Origin: Fusobacterium sp. FSA-380-WT-3A
Lineage (GTDB): Bacteria; Fusobacteriota; Fusobacteriia; Fusobacteriales; Fusobacteriaceae
Direction: 5' to 3'
DNA length: 64,000 nt
Assembly (NCBI RefSeq): GCF_012843705.1
Contig: NZ_JABAFQ010000002.1
Span: 1 to 64,000 of the forward strand
Of the stretch, positions 54,111-63,532 are shown piece by piece. The translations under genes were made by a program, and so were the position numbers. The number at the start of each line of letters is the position of its first letter. Position 1 is the first letter of the stretch. The notes beneath the pieces are model-generated. The model saw only the letters and a list, made by a program, of their open reading frames with translations. It did not search any database and was not told the origin of the DNA.

Positions 54111-56816
54111 CTATTTAGCTTCAGCCCAATTTTTACCTTCAGCACTATTTACCTCTAAGTGTACTTTTTTAAAATCTACACTATTTTTCATAATATTTTC
54201 TATTATCTCTCTATAATAATCTACTTTTTCCTCTTTTATTTCAAAAATAAGTTCATCATGTACTTGAAGTAACATTTTTATATCATCTTTATTTTTTATT
54301 TCATTATAAATTTTTATCATAGCTTTCTTTATAATTTCAGCTGCTGTTCCTTGAATAACTGTATTAACAGCCATTCTCTCCCCTTGATTTTTTATATTTT
54401 TATTTTTTGAATTAATTCCATCTATAATTCTTCTTCTTTTAAAATATGTTTCTACATATCCTTTTTTTTCAGCCTCTGCTATGATATCCTTTTCAAACTC
54501 TTTAACTTTAGGATACTCACTAAAATATTTTTCTATATATTCCTTTGCTTCACCTTGAGTTATTTTTAATTCTGAAGCAAGTCCAAATGGAGTTTTTCCA
54601 TAAATAACACTAAAGTTTATAGTTTTAGCTATTATTCTTTCTTCTCTACTTACTTCTTCATCTTCTTTTAAATCAAAAATTTTCCTAGCTGTTAAACTAT
54701 GTAAGTCTGCATTTCTTCCATAGGCTTCTATCAAATTTTCATCACCAGACATTTCTCCTAAAACTCTTAATTCTATTTGAGAATAGTCTATTCCTAAAAG
54801 CTTATTTCCTTCTTTTGCTATAAATCCCTCTCTTATTTTCATTCCCTCATCTGTTTTTACAGGAATATTTTGTAAATTTGGGTCAGAAGAAGATAATCTT
54901 CCTGTAGCTGTCCCTGTTTGATTAAAAGTAGTATGTATTTTATTATTTTCATCTCTTACTTTTAATAGAGCATCTACATATGTTGATTTTAGTTTTGTGA
55001 ATTTTCTATATTCTAATATATATTCTGCTATTTTTTCTCCTCTATCTTTCAATGTTTCTAAAACTTCTACATCTGTTGAATAACCACTTTTAGTTTTTTT
55101 AACAGGAGTGATATTTAACTTAAAAAATAAAATTTCTGATAATTGTTTAGGAGAATTTATATTAAATTTTTCACTAGCTTCTTCATATATTTTATTTTCT
55201 AATTTTTCAATTAATTCTGTAAGCTCTATACTATAATCTTGAAAATATTTAGGGTCAATAGTTATTCCTTCTTGCTCCATAGAAGCTAAAACTTCTATTA
55301 AAGGAATTTCTGTATCTTTAAGATTTTTCATTAAACCTTTTTCTTCTAAATCTTCTTTCATATCAGGATAAACTTCTTGAATAAGAGCTGACATTTTACA
55401 TAAATATTTTCCATATTCTTCTATATTTGTATTTGCTCTTTCTTCTTTTCCAAATATCTCAGTATAATTTTTTATATCTATTCCTTCATTTGAAGCTACC
55501 ATCTCTAACCCTTCTTTAGTCTGAGCAGTTTGTAAATGGTATCCCAACATCATATCAAATTCCATATTTTTTGTAGAAATTTTTCCTATATTTTTTATTA
55601 CATTCTTAAATCCATAAGTTACAAATTTTTTATCCATATTAAAAATTTCTTGAATTTTTTCTTTTGAATAATTTTGAAATTTTTCTCCTAATTTTAAATT
55701 ATGAGCAAAAGGTAAGTAATAATCTTTCTTAGAAGTTGAAAAAGAAATCCCTACATTTTCTGTATAAAAGAAAATTTCTTTTTCTGTTTTTAAATTTTCT
55801 TTTAATTTTTCAAATTTTTCATCATTATCTACTATAAAAATTTCTTCATCTTTTTTTATTTCTTCTTTCTCTGATATATTTTCAAAGAGTCCTAATTGAG
55901 AATTTTTATTTTCCTCTTTTATTTTTTCTACTGCTTCCTCTAAATTCATTCTTTTAATAAGAGTTTTAAATCCTAAAGCTTTGAAAAGCTCTAAAGTTTT
56001 TTTACTGTTTATATTATAAGATATTTGTGAAATTTCTATGTCAAGTGGAATATTTTTATCAATAGTAGCTAATTTTCTACTTAAAAAAGCCATTTCTTTA
56101 TCTTCTTCTATATTTTTTATAAGTCCAGGTCCTATTCCTGGAATTTCTCTTAAAGAAGAAATATTTTCATATATCCCCTCTAAATTTTGATATTTTTCAA
56201 GCATTGGAATAGCCTTTTTTTCTCCTACTTTTCTAACTCCTGGAATTCCATCACTTTTATCTCCTATAAGTCCAAATAAATCTGGTATCACTTCTGGAGT
56301 TACTCCTAAAAACTCTACTACATCTTCATTAGTTTTTAAAATTTTAAATCCTCCATCATCACCTTTTCCCATAAGAGCAATATTTATATTTTCATCAACT
56401 AATTGAGCTAAATCTTTATCACCAGTAATTATATATATTTCATAATTTTCTTTTGAAAATCTCTTAGCAATAGTTCCCATAACATCATCAGCTTCATAAC
56501 CATCTATTTTTAATCTTTTAATTCCAAAACAATCTAATACTTCTTCTATTCTAGGAATTTGAACAAGTAAATCTTCTGGAATTGCCTCTCTATTTTTTTT
56601 ATAATCTTCAAATATCTCACTTCTTTTTAATGTAACTCTTTTCACATCTTGTGCTGCACATATATAGTCAGGAGAAAATTCTTTTATAATACTTAGTAAT
56701 GTATTAGTAAAACCATAAACAGCTCCTGTTGGTTCATCTTTTGTTTTAAAATTCATATTTGCATAAAAAGCTCTATACATAATTGCACTAGTATCTAATA
56801 AAACTATTTTTTTCAT
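54111..56816 (-). CDS. polA: DNA polymerase I
   Basis: This protein of about 901 residues has an N-terminal 5'-3' exonuclease ('VLLDTSAIMYRAFYA', 'IDGYEADDVMGTIAKRF', 'ITGDKDLAQLV', 'IGDKSDGIPGV'). A central 3'-5' exonuclease-like domain (about 330-500) lacks the 'D-x-E' first motif, reading 'IFFYTENVGI', and appears inactive. The polymerase domain has motif A 'LLGIDYSQIELRVLGEMSGD' and motif C 'LLQVHDELIFEI'. It processes Okazaki fragments and repairs DNA. ATG at 56816 is chosen over an in-frame TTG four codons upstream because GGGAGG spacing fits the ATG. It leads the cluster down to the orphan methylase. Confidence 0.96.
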   Translation of the reverse strand: MKKIVLLDTSAIMYRAFYANMNFKTKDEPTGAVYGFTNTLLSIIKEFSPDYICAAQDVKRVTLKRSEIFEDYKKNREAIPEDLLVQIPRIEEVLDCFGIKRLKIDGYEADDVMGTIAKRFSKENYEIYIITGDKDLAQLVDENINIALMGKGDDGGFKILKTNEDVVEFLGVTPEVIPDLFGLIGDKSDGIPGVRKVGEKKAIPMLEKYQNLEGIYENISSLREIPGIGPGLIKNIEEDKEMAFLSRKLATIDKNIPLDIEISQISYNINSKKTLELFKALGFKTLIKRMNLEEAVEKIKEENKNSQLGLFENISEKEEIKKDEEIFIVDNDEKFEKLKENLKTEKEIFFYTENVGISFSTSKKDYYLPFAHNLKLGEKFQNYSKEKIQEIFNMDKKFVTYGFKNVIKNIGKISTKNMEFDMMLGYHLQTAQTKEGLEMVASNEGIDIKNYTEIFGKEERANTNIEEYGKYLCKMSALIQEVYPDMKEDLEEKGLMKNLKDTEIPLIEVLASMEQEGITIDPKYFQDYSIELTELIEKLENKIYEEASEKFNINSPKQLSEILFFKLNITPVKKTKSGYSTDVEVLETLKDRGEKIAEYILEYRKFTKLKSTYVDALLKVRDENNKIHTTFNQTGTATGRLSSSDPNLQNIPVKTDEGMKIREGFIAKEGNKLLGIDYSQIELRVLGEMSGDENLIEAYGRNADLHSLTARKIFDLKEDEEVSREERIIAKTINFSVIYGKTPFGLASELKITQGEAKEYIEKYFSEYPKVKEFEKDIIAEAEKKGYVETYFKRRRIIDGINSKNKNIKNQGERMAVNTVIQGTAAEIIKKAMIKIYNEIKNKDDIKMLLQVHDELIFEIKEEKVDYYREIIENIMKNSVDFKKVHLEVNSAEGKNWAEAK

Positions 56817-56853
56817 TTTTCCTCCCAAATATTTCTACAAATTTCCGCATAAT

Positions 56854-56862
56854 ATTATATCA
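56854..56862 (-). promoter_or_regulatory. Extended -10 promoter of polA
   Basis: Minus-strand TGA-TATAAT about 38 bp before the ATG at 56816, without a strong -35. It is divergent from the ssb promoter in the same intergenic region. Confidence 0.5.
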
Positions 56863-56931
56863 TATCTTCCATTTTTTTTCATAAAATCTTATATATATTT
56901 TATATTTTTCTTTAATGACTTTTTTATTTTC

Positions 56932-56960
56932 TTGTCAAGGCTGTATTTTTTTGGTATAAT
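56932..56960 (+). promoter_or_regulatory. Promoter of ssb-guaA
   Basis: TTGTCA at 56932-56937, a 17-bp spacer and TATAAT at 56955-56960 on the plus strand, 45 bp before the ssb ATG. Near-consensus. Confidence 0.85.
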
Positions 56961-57004
56961 TAAAAATATATTATTTAATAAAGATAAGATGGAGGTTTTT
57001 TATT

Positions 57005-57406
57005 ATGAACATAGTAATTTTAACTGGAAGATTAACTAGAGACCCCGAATTAAAATATGGACAAAGTGGAAAAGCTTATTCTAGATTTTCCTTAGCTGTT
57101 GACAGACCTTTTTCTAAAGGAGAAGCTGATTTTATTAACTGTGTGGCTTTTGGAAAAACAGCAGAGCTTGTTGGAGAATATTTAAGAAAAGGTAGAAAAG
57201 TAGGAATTAATGGTTCTCTTCAAATGAATAGATATGAAGTTAATGGAGAAAAAAGAACTTCATATGATGTTTTAGTTAATAGTTTAGAGTTTTTAGAAGC
57301 AAAGGGAACTTCAACTGGTGCTGACGACAATTATTCTTCACATGAGACTGTATCAGAACCAACTCCGTCATTTAGTCAAATGGATGATGACGAATTTCCA
57401 TTCTAA
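57005..57406 (+). CDS. ssb: Single-stranded DNA-binding protein
   Basis: This 133-residue protein has an OB fold ('MNIVILTGRLTRDPELKYGQSGKAYSRFSLAVDRPF', 'DFINCVAFGKTAELVGEYLRKGRKVGINGSLQ') and a short linker. The acidic C-terminal tip 'MDDDEFPF' recruits repair and replication partners. It is shorter than E. coli SSB and may be one of several copies. ATG at 57005 after GGAGG. It is divergent from polA and read together with guaA 62 bp later or from one promoter upstream. Confidence 0.95.
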   Translation: MNIVILTGRLTRDPELKYGQSGKAYSRFSLAVDRPFSKGEADFINCVAFGKTAELVGEYLRKGRKVGINGSLQMNRYEVNGEKRTSYDVLVNSLEFLEAKGTSTGADDNYSSHETVSEPTPSFSQMDDDEFPF

Positions 57407-57468
57407 AAATAATTTAATTTTTAGTTATTAAAATTTTTTACATATATTTTTAATTTTATGGAGGAAAA

Positions 57469-59007
57469 ATGAAAAAAAACAGTATTGTTATTCTTGATTT
57501 TGGTTCTCAATACAACCAATTAATTGCAAGAAGAATTAGAGAGATGGGAGTTTATGCTGAGATTGTTCCTTATTATGAACCTCTTGAAAAAATAAAAGAA
57601 AGAGAACCTAAAGGAATTATTCTTTCTGGTGGACCTGCCTCTGTTTATTTAGAAGATGCATATATGATAGATAAAGCTCTTTATGATTTAGGTATTCCTG
57701 TTCTTGCTGTATGCTATGGTATGCAACTTACAAACCATTTACTTGGAGGAAAAGTTGAAGCTGCTGATAAGCAAGAATTTGGAAAAGCTATATTAGTTCT
57801 TGATGATTCTACAAATCCATTATTTGAAGGAATCCCTAATAATTCTCAAGTATGGATGAGCCACCAAGACCATGTTGTTAAAATGGCTCCTGGATTTGTT
57901 CAAATAGCTCACACTGATTCTTGTATCGCTACTTGCTACAACAAAGAGAAAAATATTTATTGTGTTCAATTCCATCCAGAAGTTACTCATTCTGAATATG
58001 GAAAAGAAATTTATAGAAATTTTGTATTTAATGTAGCTAAATGTGAAAAAAATTGGAGTATGAATAACTACATTGAAGAAACTATAAAAAATATAAAAGA
58101 AAAAGTTGGAGATAAAAAAGTTTTACTTGGTCTTTCTGGAGGAGTTGATTCTTCTGTAGCTGCCACTCTTATCCATAGAGCTATTGGAGACCAATTAACT
58201 TGTATTTTTGTTGATACAGGACTTTTAAGAAAAGATGAAGCTAAAACTGTTATGCAAGTATATGGAGAAAATTTCCATATGAATATTAAATGTGTAGATG
58301 CTGAAGAAAGATTCCTTTCTAAATTAGCTGGTGTATCTGACCCTGAAACTAAGAGAAAAATAATTGGAAAAGAATTTATTGAAGTATTTAATGAAGAAGC
58401 TTCTAAACTTACTGATGTTACATTCTTAGCACAAGGAACTATATATCCAGATGTTATTGAGTCTCAATCTGTAAAAGGACCTTCAATGACTATAAAATCT
58501 CATCATAATGTTGGTGGATTACCAAAAGAAATGAAATTCACTCTATTAGAGCCATTAAGAGAATTATTTAAAGATGAAGTTAGACAAGTCGGAAGAGAAT
58601 TAGGAATTCCTGACCATATGATTGATAGACATCCATTCCCAGGTCCAGGACTTGGAATAAGAATCTTAGGAGAAGTTTCTAAAGAAAAAGCTGATATCTT
58701 AAGAGAAGCTGATGCTATATTTATTGAAGAACTTAGAAAAGCTGACCTTTATAACAAAGTTAGCCAAGCTTTTGTAGTTTTATTACCTGTAAAATCTGTT
58801 GGAGTTATGGGGGACTTTAGAACTTATGAGTATACTGCAGTTTTAAGATCAGCTAATACTATAGATTTCATGACTGCTACTTGGTCTAAATTACCTTATG
58901 AATTCTTAGAAAAAGTTTCTAATAGAATTATCAATGAAGTTAAAGGAATCAATAGATTGACTTATGATATTTCTTCTAAACCACCTGCAACAATTGAGTG
59001 GGAATAG
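57469..59007 (+). CDS. guaA: GMP synthase (glutamine-hydrolysing)
   Basis: This 512-residue enzyme has an N-terminal class I glutamine amidotransferase ('[10 protein letters not shown]', nucleophile Cys in '[17 protein letters not shown]', His/Glu in '[12 protein letters not shown]'). The ATP-pyrophosphatase domain contains '[22 protein letters not shown]', and the dimer domain ends '[17 protein letters not shown]'. It converts XMP to GMP. ATG at 57469 after GGAGG. No purine riboswitch-like leader is seen in the 62-bp gap after ssb. Confidence 0.97.
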   Translation: MKKNSIVILDFGSQYNQLIARRIREMGVYAEIVPYYEPLEKIKEREPKGIILSGGPASVYLEDAYMIDKALYDLGIPVLAVCYGMQLTNHLLGGKVEAADKQEFGKAILVLDDSTNPLFEGIPNNSQVWMSHQDHVVKMAPGFVQIAHTDSCIATCYNKEKNIYCVQFHPEVTHSEYGKEIYRNFVFNVAKCEKNWSMNNYIEETIKNIKEKVGDKKVLLGLSGGVDSSVAATLIHRAIGDQLTCIFVDTGLLRKDEAKTVMQVYGENFHMNIKCVDAEERFLSKLAGVSDPETKRKIIGKEFIEVFNEEASKLTDVTFLAQGTIYPDVIESQSVKGPSMTIKSHHNVGGLPKEMKFTLLEPLRELFKDEVRQVGRELGIPDHMIDRHPFPGPGLGIRILGEVSKEKADILREADAIFIEELRKADLYNKVSQAFVVLLPVKSVGVMGDFRTYEYTAVLRSANTIDFMTATWSKLPYEFLEKVSNRIINEVKGINRLTYDISSKPPATIEWE

Positions 59008-59090
59008 TTGTCACAATTTTTAAATTCGTTTTATTTAAAGAATTTATAAAAATCGAAATAAAGTATTGAGCACAAATTGATCATATAAAT

Positions 59091-59119
59091 AAAAAAGCAC
59101 AAATTTATTGTGCTTTTTT
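59091..59119 (+). terminator. Bidirectional terminator between guaA and gltS
   Basis: Perfect 12-base arms AAAAAAGCACAA (59091-59102) and complement (59108-59119). The gene ends on both sides converge here, and an A run and a T run flank the stem, so it can serve both strands. Confidence 0.85.
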
Positions 59120-59185
59120 ATTTATAATTTTATTTTTTATATGTAAAAAACTTATTTAATTATAATTCCATATAAAAATATTCTT

Positions 59186-60394
59186 TTACTTAAATAAATT
59201 TAAGAAGAATGTAATTATAGCAGCGTTTGTAAAGTTACTAATTAATCCTCCAATTACTGGAACAACAAAGAATGCTATTTTAGAATATCCATATTTATCA
59301 CAAACAGTTTTCATTGTAGCCATAGCCACTGGTACAGCTCCTAAACCAAATCCTGTATGACCAACAGCCATTACAGCTCCATCATAGTTTTTGCCAAGTA
59401 ATCTGAAAGAAATTATTCCAGCAAATAAAACTATAAACACTACTTGCCCAATTAATAAAATTATCATAGGAATAGCTAAGTCAGCTAATTGCCATAATTT
59501 CATTGTCATAATAGACATTGTAACAAACATTGCTAATGAAATTTCTCCTAAAGTATCAATAGATTCATACAGAGCCTCATCTTCACCTTTTACTTTGTCA
59601 TAAACATTTCTTATTATTAATCCACCTAACATACATAATACATGAATTGGTAAACTTACACCTGGTAATAATTTTTTTAAGATTAAAAATAATAAAGAAC
59701 CAAATCCACAAGCTAAAAACATTAAACTTGTTGCTTTTAAAGCTCTATCTTTATTCATTATAAATTGTTTTTGACTAGCTTTTTCCATCTCTTGTATTTC
59801 TTCAGCTGTAGAATTTCCTTTTAATCCATACCTTTGAACAATAGCATTTCCTAAAGGTCCTCCTACTATACAACCTGAAATTAAACCAAAAGTAGCAGCT
59901 GCTATAGCTACCTCAACAGCTCCTGTAGCTCCCATTTTCTCAGCTATTGGAGCAAATGAAGCAGCATTTCCATGTCCTCCTGTCATTGGAATAGAACCTG
60001 TCATCAAAGCTATCAAAGGACTAATATTCATTATTTTTCCTAACCCAACAGCAATTACATTTTGTAAAAAAGCTGTAACAGCTGCTAATATTGAGAAAAT
60101 TAAAATTAATTTTCCTCCTTTTTTTAAAAGTCCAAGACCAGCAGCAGCTCCACTAGCTGCAAAGAATAAACAATAAAAAATAGTATTCACTGTACCACTA
60201 TCAAATTTAAAAATTGCAATTTTTGAAATATATAAGATACAAGCCAATATTGAAAATAAAAGTCCCCCAACAACTGCTGATGGAATACAATATTTTTTTA
60301 ATATTGTAAATTTATTTCTTAAAAAATCTCCTAACCAAATAAGTAAAACAGTAACAGCCATTGTTTGAAACACATCAATTTTTAATTCTAACAT
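59186..60394 (-). CDS. gltS: Sodium/glutamate symporter GltS
   Basis: This 402-residue transporter has about ten to eleven hydrophobic segments and GltS signatures: 'FLRNKFTILKKYCIPSAVVGGLLFSILACIL', 'SIPMTGGHGNAASFAPIAEKMGATGAVEVAIAAATFGLISGCIVGGPLGNAI', and 'MAVGHTGFGLGAVPVAMATMKTVCDKYG' in the second repeat. It imports glutamate with Na+. ATG at 60394 matches the family's usual N-terminus. The best ribosome site (GGAGGA) lies about 29 bases upstream, separated from the ATG by a small perfect hairpin. Confidence 0.93.
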   Translation of the reverse strand: MLELKIDVFQTMAVTVLLIWLGDFLRNKFTILKKYCIPSAVVGGLLFSILACILYISKIAIFKFDSGTVNTIFYCLFFAASGAAAGLGLLKKGGKLILIFSILAAVTAFLQNVIAVGLGKIMNISPLIALMTGSIPMTGGHGNAASFAPIAEKMGATGAVEVAIAAATFGLISGCIVGGPLGNAIVQRYGLKGNSTAEEIQEMEKASQKQFIMNKDRALKATSLMFLACGFGSLLFLILKKLLPGVSLPIHVLCMLGGLIIRNVYDKVKGEDEALYESIDTLGEISLAMFVTMSIMTMKLWQLADLAIPMIILLIGQVVFIVLFAGIISFRLLGKNYDGAVMAVGHTGFGLGAVPVAMATMKTVCDKYGYSKIAFFVVPVIGGLISNFTNAAIITFFLNLFK

Positions 60395-60401
60395 CTTTTT
60401 T

Positions 60402-60422
60402 TAGATAAATTAAATTTATCTA
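60402..60422 (-). promoter_or_regulatory. Hairpin between the ribosome site and ATG of gltS
   Basis: A 9-bp perfect inverted repeat (60402-60410 and 60414-60422, TAGATAAAT and its complement) with a 3-base loop lies between GGAGGA and the start codon. Folding would bring the ribosome site to within about 8 bases of the ATG, a normal distance, so the structure may be needed for, or control, initiation. Confidence 0.5.
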
Positions 60423-60544
60423 TCCTCCTTTTTAAATTTTAAATCATTACAAAATTATACTCTTTATTCTATCATATTTTATAAATTTAGTCTAGTTTTT
60501 TATGTAATATAAACTTTTTATAAAAAATATCTATATCGATTATT

Positions 60545-61855
60545 TTAAAAATTTTTTAATAACTTTTCTTCAATTAAATTTAATCTAATTTTAGCCTCTT
60601 TTGTATCAGATTCTAAATAATATTTTTTAGCTAAGCCAAAATTCTTTTGTTCTTCATAAACTATTCCCAATAAATACTTTGCTTCTAAATTATTTTTATC
60701 TTCTATTGCTACTTTTAAATATTTTTCTGCTTTTTCATCTTCATTCAACTTTAAATAAATTTTTCCTAAATAAAAAGAAATTTCTCTTTTCATAATAAGG
60801 TCCTCATAAACATCTAAATCATCAACATAATCTAAAGCAAGAAGATAATATTTTTCAGCTTTCTTTAATTCATTATTTTCTTCATAAATCTTAGCTATTT
60901 CATAAGCATATTCAAAAAGATTATTTTCCTCTACTATTGATAAATATTTTTCAGCTTCTTCATAATTTTTTACTTTAAGATAAGCTTTACATAAATTATA
61001 TTTTATTTTTTCCTTTTTATTATACCAAGTATAAAAATCTAACTCTTTGTCTTCTAGAATCTTGTAATATTTTATAGCTCTAATATAATCTTCTTTTTCC
61101 ATACATTTTTCTGCAAATTCAAAGATATACTTAAAATCTACATTTCCAATTAATAATTTTAAATATTTTTCCGATAATTCAAAATTCTTACGTTGTTCAT
61201 AGAGTTTATGAAGTTCTTTTTGACAATCAATATCATCTTTTTCGGCTCCTAATATAAAATATTTTTCTGACAACTCATAATCATGATATTCTTTATATAA
61301 ATCTCCTAAAAAATAATATGCTGTTGAATTATCTCCAGCTAATTTCAAATATTCTTCACATTTTCCAAAATCATCTTTTTTATGATAAATCATAGCTAAA
61401 TATAAACATACATCTGGGTCGTCTTCTATTGACATTTTTTTCCATGTTTCTATTGCTAAATCCTCTTGATTATTTTTATAATATAAGTAACCTAAATTAA
61501 AAATAGCTTTTTTATTTCCTTGTTCAATAGAAAGATTATAATATTTTATAGCCAAATCTATTTGACATTGTTTTTTATAGACTGTTCCTAAATAATTTTG
61601 AAATTCTGAATTTCCTTTATCTGCATACTCTTTTAAATATTTTTCTGCTAAATTTAACTTTTTATCATCTAAATATAATTTTCCTAACTCTAATTGTCCT
61701 TCGACACTACTATTTTTAGTAGCCATATCAAAATATTTTTCTGATAATGAAATCATATTTATTTTATAATAAATTTTTCCTAATTCAACCATAGCATTTA
61801 TATTATTATTTTCAATTATCTCTTTTTTTAATTGTTCTATTTTTAATTCTTCCAT
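60545..61855 (-). CDS. Tetratricopeptide/Sel1-like repeat protein
   Basis: This 436-residue soluble protein is made almost entirely of about twelve helical-hairpin repeats of 34-36 residues, with recurring 'LAEKYL', 'ELSEKYF', 'KNYEEAEKYLS' and 'YYLA' elements as in TPR/SEL1 solenoids. No signal peptide or membrane helix is seen. Such proteins are protein-binding scaffolds with diverse partners, and no specific role can be assigned. ATG at 61855 after AAGGAGG. It is monocistronic with a candidate TGA-TATAAT -10 (61889-61894). Confidence 0.85.
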   Translation of the reverse strand: MEELKIEQLKKEIIENNNINAMVELGKIYYKINMISLSEKYFDMATKNSSVEGQLELGKLYLDDKKLNLAEKYLKEYADKGNSEFQNYLGTVYKKQCQIDLAIKYYNLSIEQGNKKAIFNLGYLYYKNNQEDLAIETWKKMSIEDDPDVCLYLAMIYHKKDDFGKCEEYLKLAGDNSTAYYFLGDLYKEYHDYELSEKYFILGAEKDDIDCQKELHKLYEQRKNFELSEKYLKLLIGNVDFKYIFEFAEKCMEKEDYIRAIKYYKILEDKELDFYTWYNKKEKIKYNLCKAYLKVKNYEEAEKYLSIVEENNLFEYAYEIAKIYEENNELKKAEKYYLLALDYVDDLDVYEDLIMKREISFYLGKIYLKLNEDEKAEKYLKVAIEDKNNLEAKYLLGIVYEEQKNFGLAKKYYLESDTKEAKIRLNLIEEKLLKNF

Positions 61856-61888
61856 CCTAAACCTCCTTTACTATTTTATTGTATTTTT

Positions 61889-61897
61889 ATTATATCA
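61889..61897 (-). promoter_or_regulatory. Extended -10 promoter of the repeat-protein gene
   Basis: Minus-strand TGA-TATAAT, 34 bp before the ATG at 61855, with no clear -35. Confidence 0.45.
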
Positions 61898-62025
61898 TAT
61901 TTTTATATTTATATGGAATTTAAATAAAAATATTAAGTAATATTATATTTTCTTCTAAAAAATATACATTTCTTTCAAAAATAAATATACTATTTGATAA
62001 TTTTCTCTCTATTATTTTTTATATT

Positions 62026-62054
62026 TTTATAAAAATAATTTTTTATGTTACAAT
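62026..62054 (+). promoter_or_regulatory. Candidate promoter of the FUSC-like gene
   Basis: TTTATA at 62026-62031, 17 bp, then TACAAT at 62049-62054 preceded by TGT, which gives an extended -10. It lies about 37 bp before the start codon. Confidence 0.5.
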
Positions 62055-62091
62055 ATATTATTAAATAATATTATAATAAGGAGGAGCTATT

Positions 62092-63117
62092 TTGAATTTT
62101 TTAAAAAGTATTTATTTTGAAATGTCAAAAAGTGAAAAAGAACTTCTAATCAAATTTCTTCTTTGCTCTATTTTAGGTTTTAGCTTTGCTTGGATAATAA
62201 ATGAACCATTTAGTATAGCAGCCCCTGTTACAGCAAGTCTTATAGTTTACACAGATAGAGGATATGTTGGTTCTTTAAAATATGGAGGAAAAAGAATTTT
62301 AGTTCAAATTCTTGAAGGAATACTAGTTATAGGATTAATTATGTTTTTTCATTATTTAAAATTTCAACTTCCTATTCCACTTTTAATTATAATTTCTTCT
62401 TGTATTGCTATATGTATAAGTCTTCCTATTAATTATAAATGGCAAATAGCTCCTCTTCCTATTACTTTAATTGTTTCTATTTTTATTATTGCTATTGGTT
62501 ATGTTGGAAATGGAAAATATCTATATTTTAGATTATCGCATTGTATAGCTGGATTTATTATAGCGTATTTTATAAATTGGATTTTTATGCCTCATAAAGA
62601 CCGTTATAAATTAGCTCTTTTTCAATTAAAAAATTGTGGTTCTTTTATTCTAGAAAAATTACCTAAAGATTTAAAAATTTCTAATTTTCCTCAAACCTCA
62701 TTAAATGAAATTAATTTTGCAAATATAAAAAATATTCTTCAAAAAAATATAGTTCTTTTAAAAGAAGATAGTAAAAATACTCTTCCTTTTGGAAAAAAAT
62801 ATAAACATCCCGAAGAAAAAATATTTTACTTAACTAATTTAATAGTTCTTTTAAACCATATAGAAACTTTAGAAAAAGATATAAACAAATATGAAAAAAA
62901 TTTATCTGAAAATTTTAAAAATATTCTGAGAAAAGAAATTAATAATATAGGTATTTTTTATTTTTCTTTTATTGAATATTTTGAAAATAACATTAATTAT
63001 TCTAAAACTATCCTTGAAAATAATATTTCATTTAAAAACCCTTTTGAAATTATTGTTTTTTCAGATATTATTCGTTGTAAAGAAATAATAAATATATTAA
63101 ACTCAAAAATTTTATAA
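62092..63117 (+). CDS. FUSC-like aromatic-acid/fusaric-acid exporter family membrane protein
   Basis: This 341-residue protein has about six membrane helices in the first 165 residues ('LCSILGFSFAWIINEPFSIAAPVTASLIVYTDRGYVGSLKYGGKRILVQILEG', 'HCIAGFIIAYFINWIFMPHKDRY'). A cytoplasmic helical part (165-341) with Lys/Asn/Glu-rich coiled segments follows. This is the plan of the FUSC/ArAE family of small-acid exporters. The substrate is unknown. The start is TTG at 62092, supported by GGAGGAG seven bases upstream and a family-like start. The next ATG (residue 11) has no such site. It converges on the lipoprotein gene, with a shared terminator. Confidence 0.75.
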   Translation: MNFLKSIYFEMSKSEKELLIKFLLCSILGFSFAWIINEPFSIAAPVTASLIVYTDRGYVGSLKYGGKRILVQILEGILVIGLIMFFHYLKFQLPIPLLIIISSCIAICISLPINYKWQIAPLPITLIVSIFIIAIGYVGNGKYLYFRLSHCIAGFIIAYFINWIFMPHKDRYKLALFQLKNCGSFILEKLPKDLKISNFPQTSLNEINFANIKNILQKNIVLLKEDSKNTLPFGKKYKHPEEKIFYLTNLIVLLNHIETLEKDINKYEKNLSENFKNILRKEINNIGIFYFSFIEYFENNINYSKTILENNISFKNPFEIIVFSDIIRCKEIINILNSKIL

Positions 63118-63118
63118 T

Positions 63119-63148
63119 AAAAAAGAAGAGAGAATATCTCTTCTTTTT
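63119..63148 (+). terminator. Bidirectional terminator between the FUSC-like and lipoprotein genes
   Basis: Eleven-base arms AAAAGAAGAGA (63121-63131) and complement (63137-63147) with a 5-base loop, A and T runs on both sides, in the 30-bp gap between convergent genes. Confidence 0.85.
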
Positions 63149-63486
63149 TATTTTTTTATTATTTTATATTTAATTACTTTCATTTTTTTGTCATTTGATT
63201 CTGCAAATCCATTAGTTGCTTTTCCTTCATCTATTCCCTCTATTTCTAATTCAACTTCTGAATAATTACCTTCTTCTTTTTCAACTAAATCTTTCATGTA
63301 ATTATTTAAAATTTCTACTTTTTCATCATCACTATACAACCAATAATTTATTTCACTATCTTTATCTTGAAAAATTCTTATTTCATGTCCAAATGTATAA
63401 ATTCCCTCATACTTTTTTATTTTAGTATTAGTGCAATTTGAAAATAGTAATCCTATAATAGATAAAACAGCTAACTTTTTTATCAT
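63148..63486 (-). CDS. Small putative lipoprotein of unknown function
   Basis: This 112-residue protein begins with a signal peptide 'MIKKLAVLSIIGLLFSNC'. A lipoprotein Cys at 18 is followed by 'TNTKIKKYEGIYTFGHEIRIFQDKDSEINYWLYSDDEKVEIL'. The lipobox 'FSNC' has Asn at -1, which is unusual. The mature part is acidic and resembles META/DUF-type small envelope proteins only in size, and I do not recognise it. It probably sits in the envelope. ATG at 63486 after AAGGAGA. Monocistronic. Confidence 0.6.
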   Translation of the reverse strand: MIKKLAVLSIIGLLFSNCTNTKIKKYEGIYTFGHEIRIFQDKDSEINYWLYSDDEKVEILNNYMKDLVEKEEGNYSEVELEIEGIDEGKATNGFAESNDKKMKVIKYKIIKK

Positions 63487-63532
63487 AAATTTATCTCCTT
63501 TTATTATAGGTTGATATATAATTTTTATAAAC

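Noticed and set aside
57407-57468. Purine riboswitch before guaA
   Set aside because: Only 62 AT-rich bases separate ssb and guaA and no stable multi-stem fold or conserved core can be recognised.
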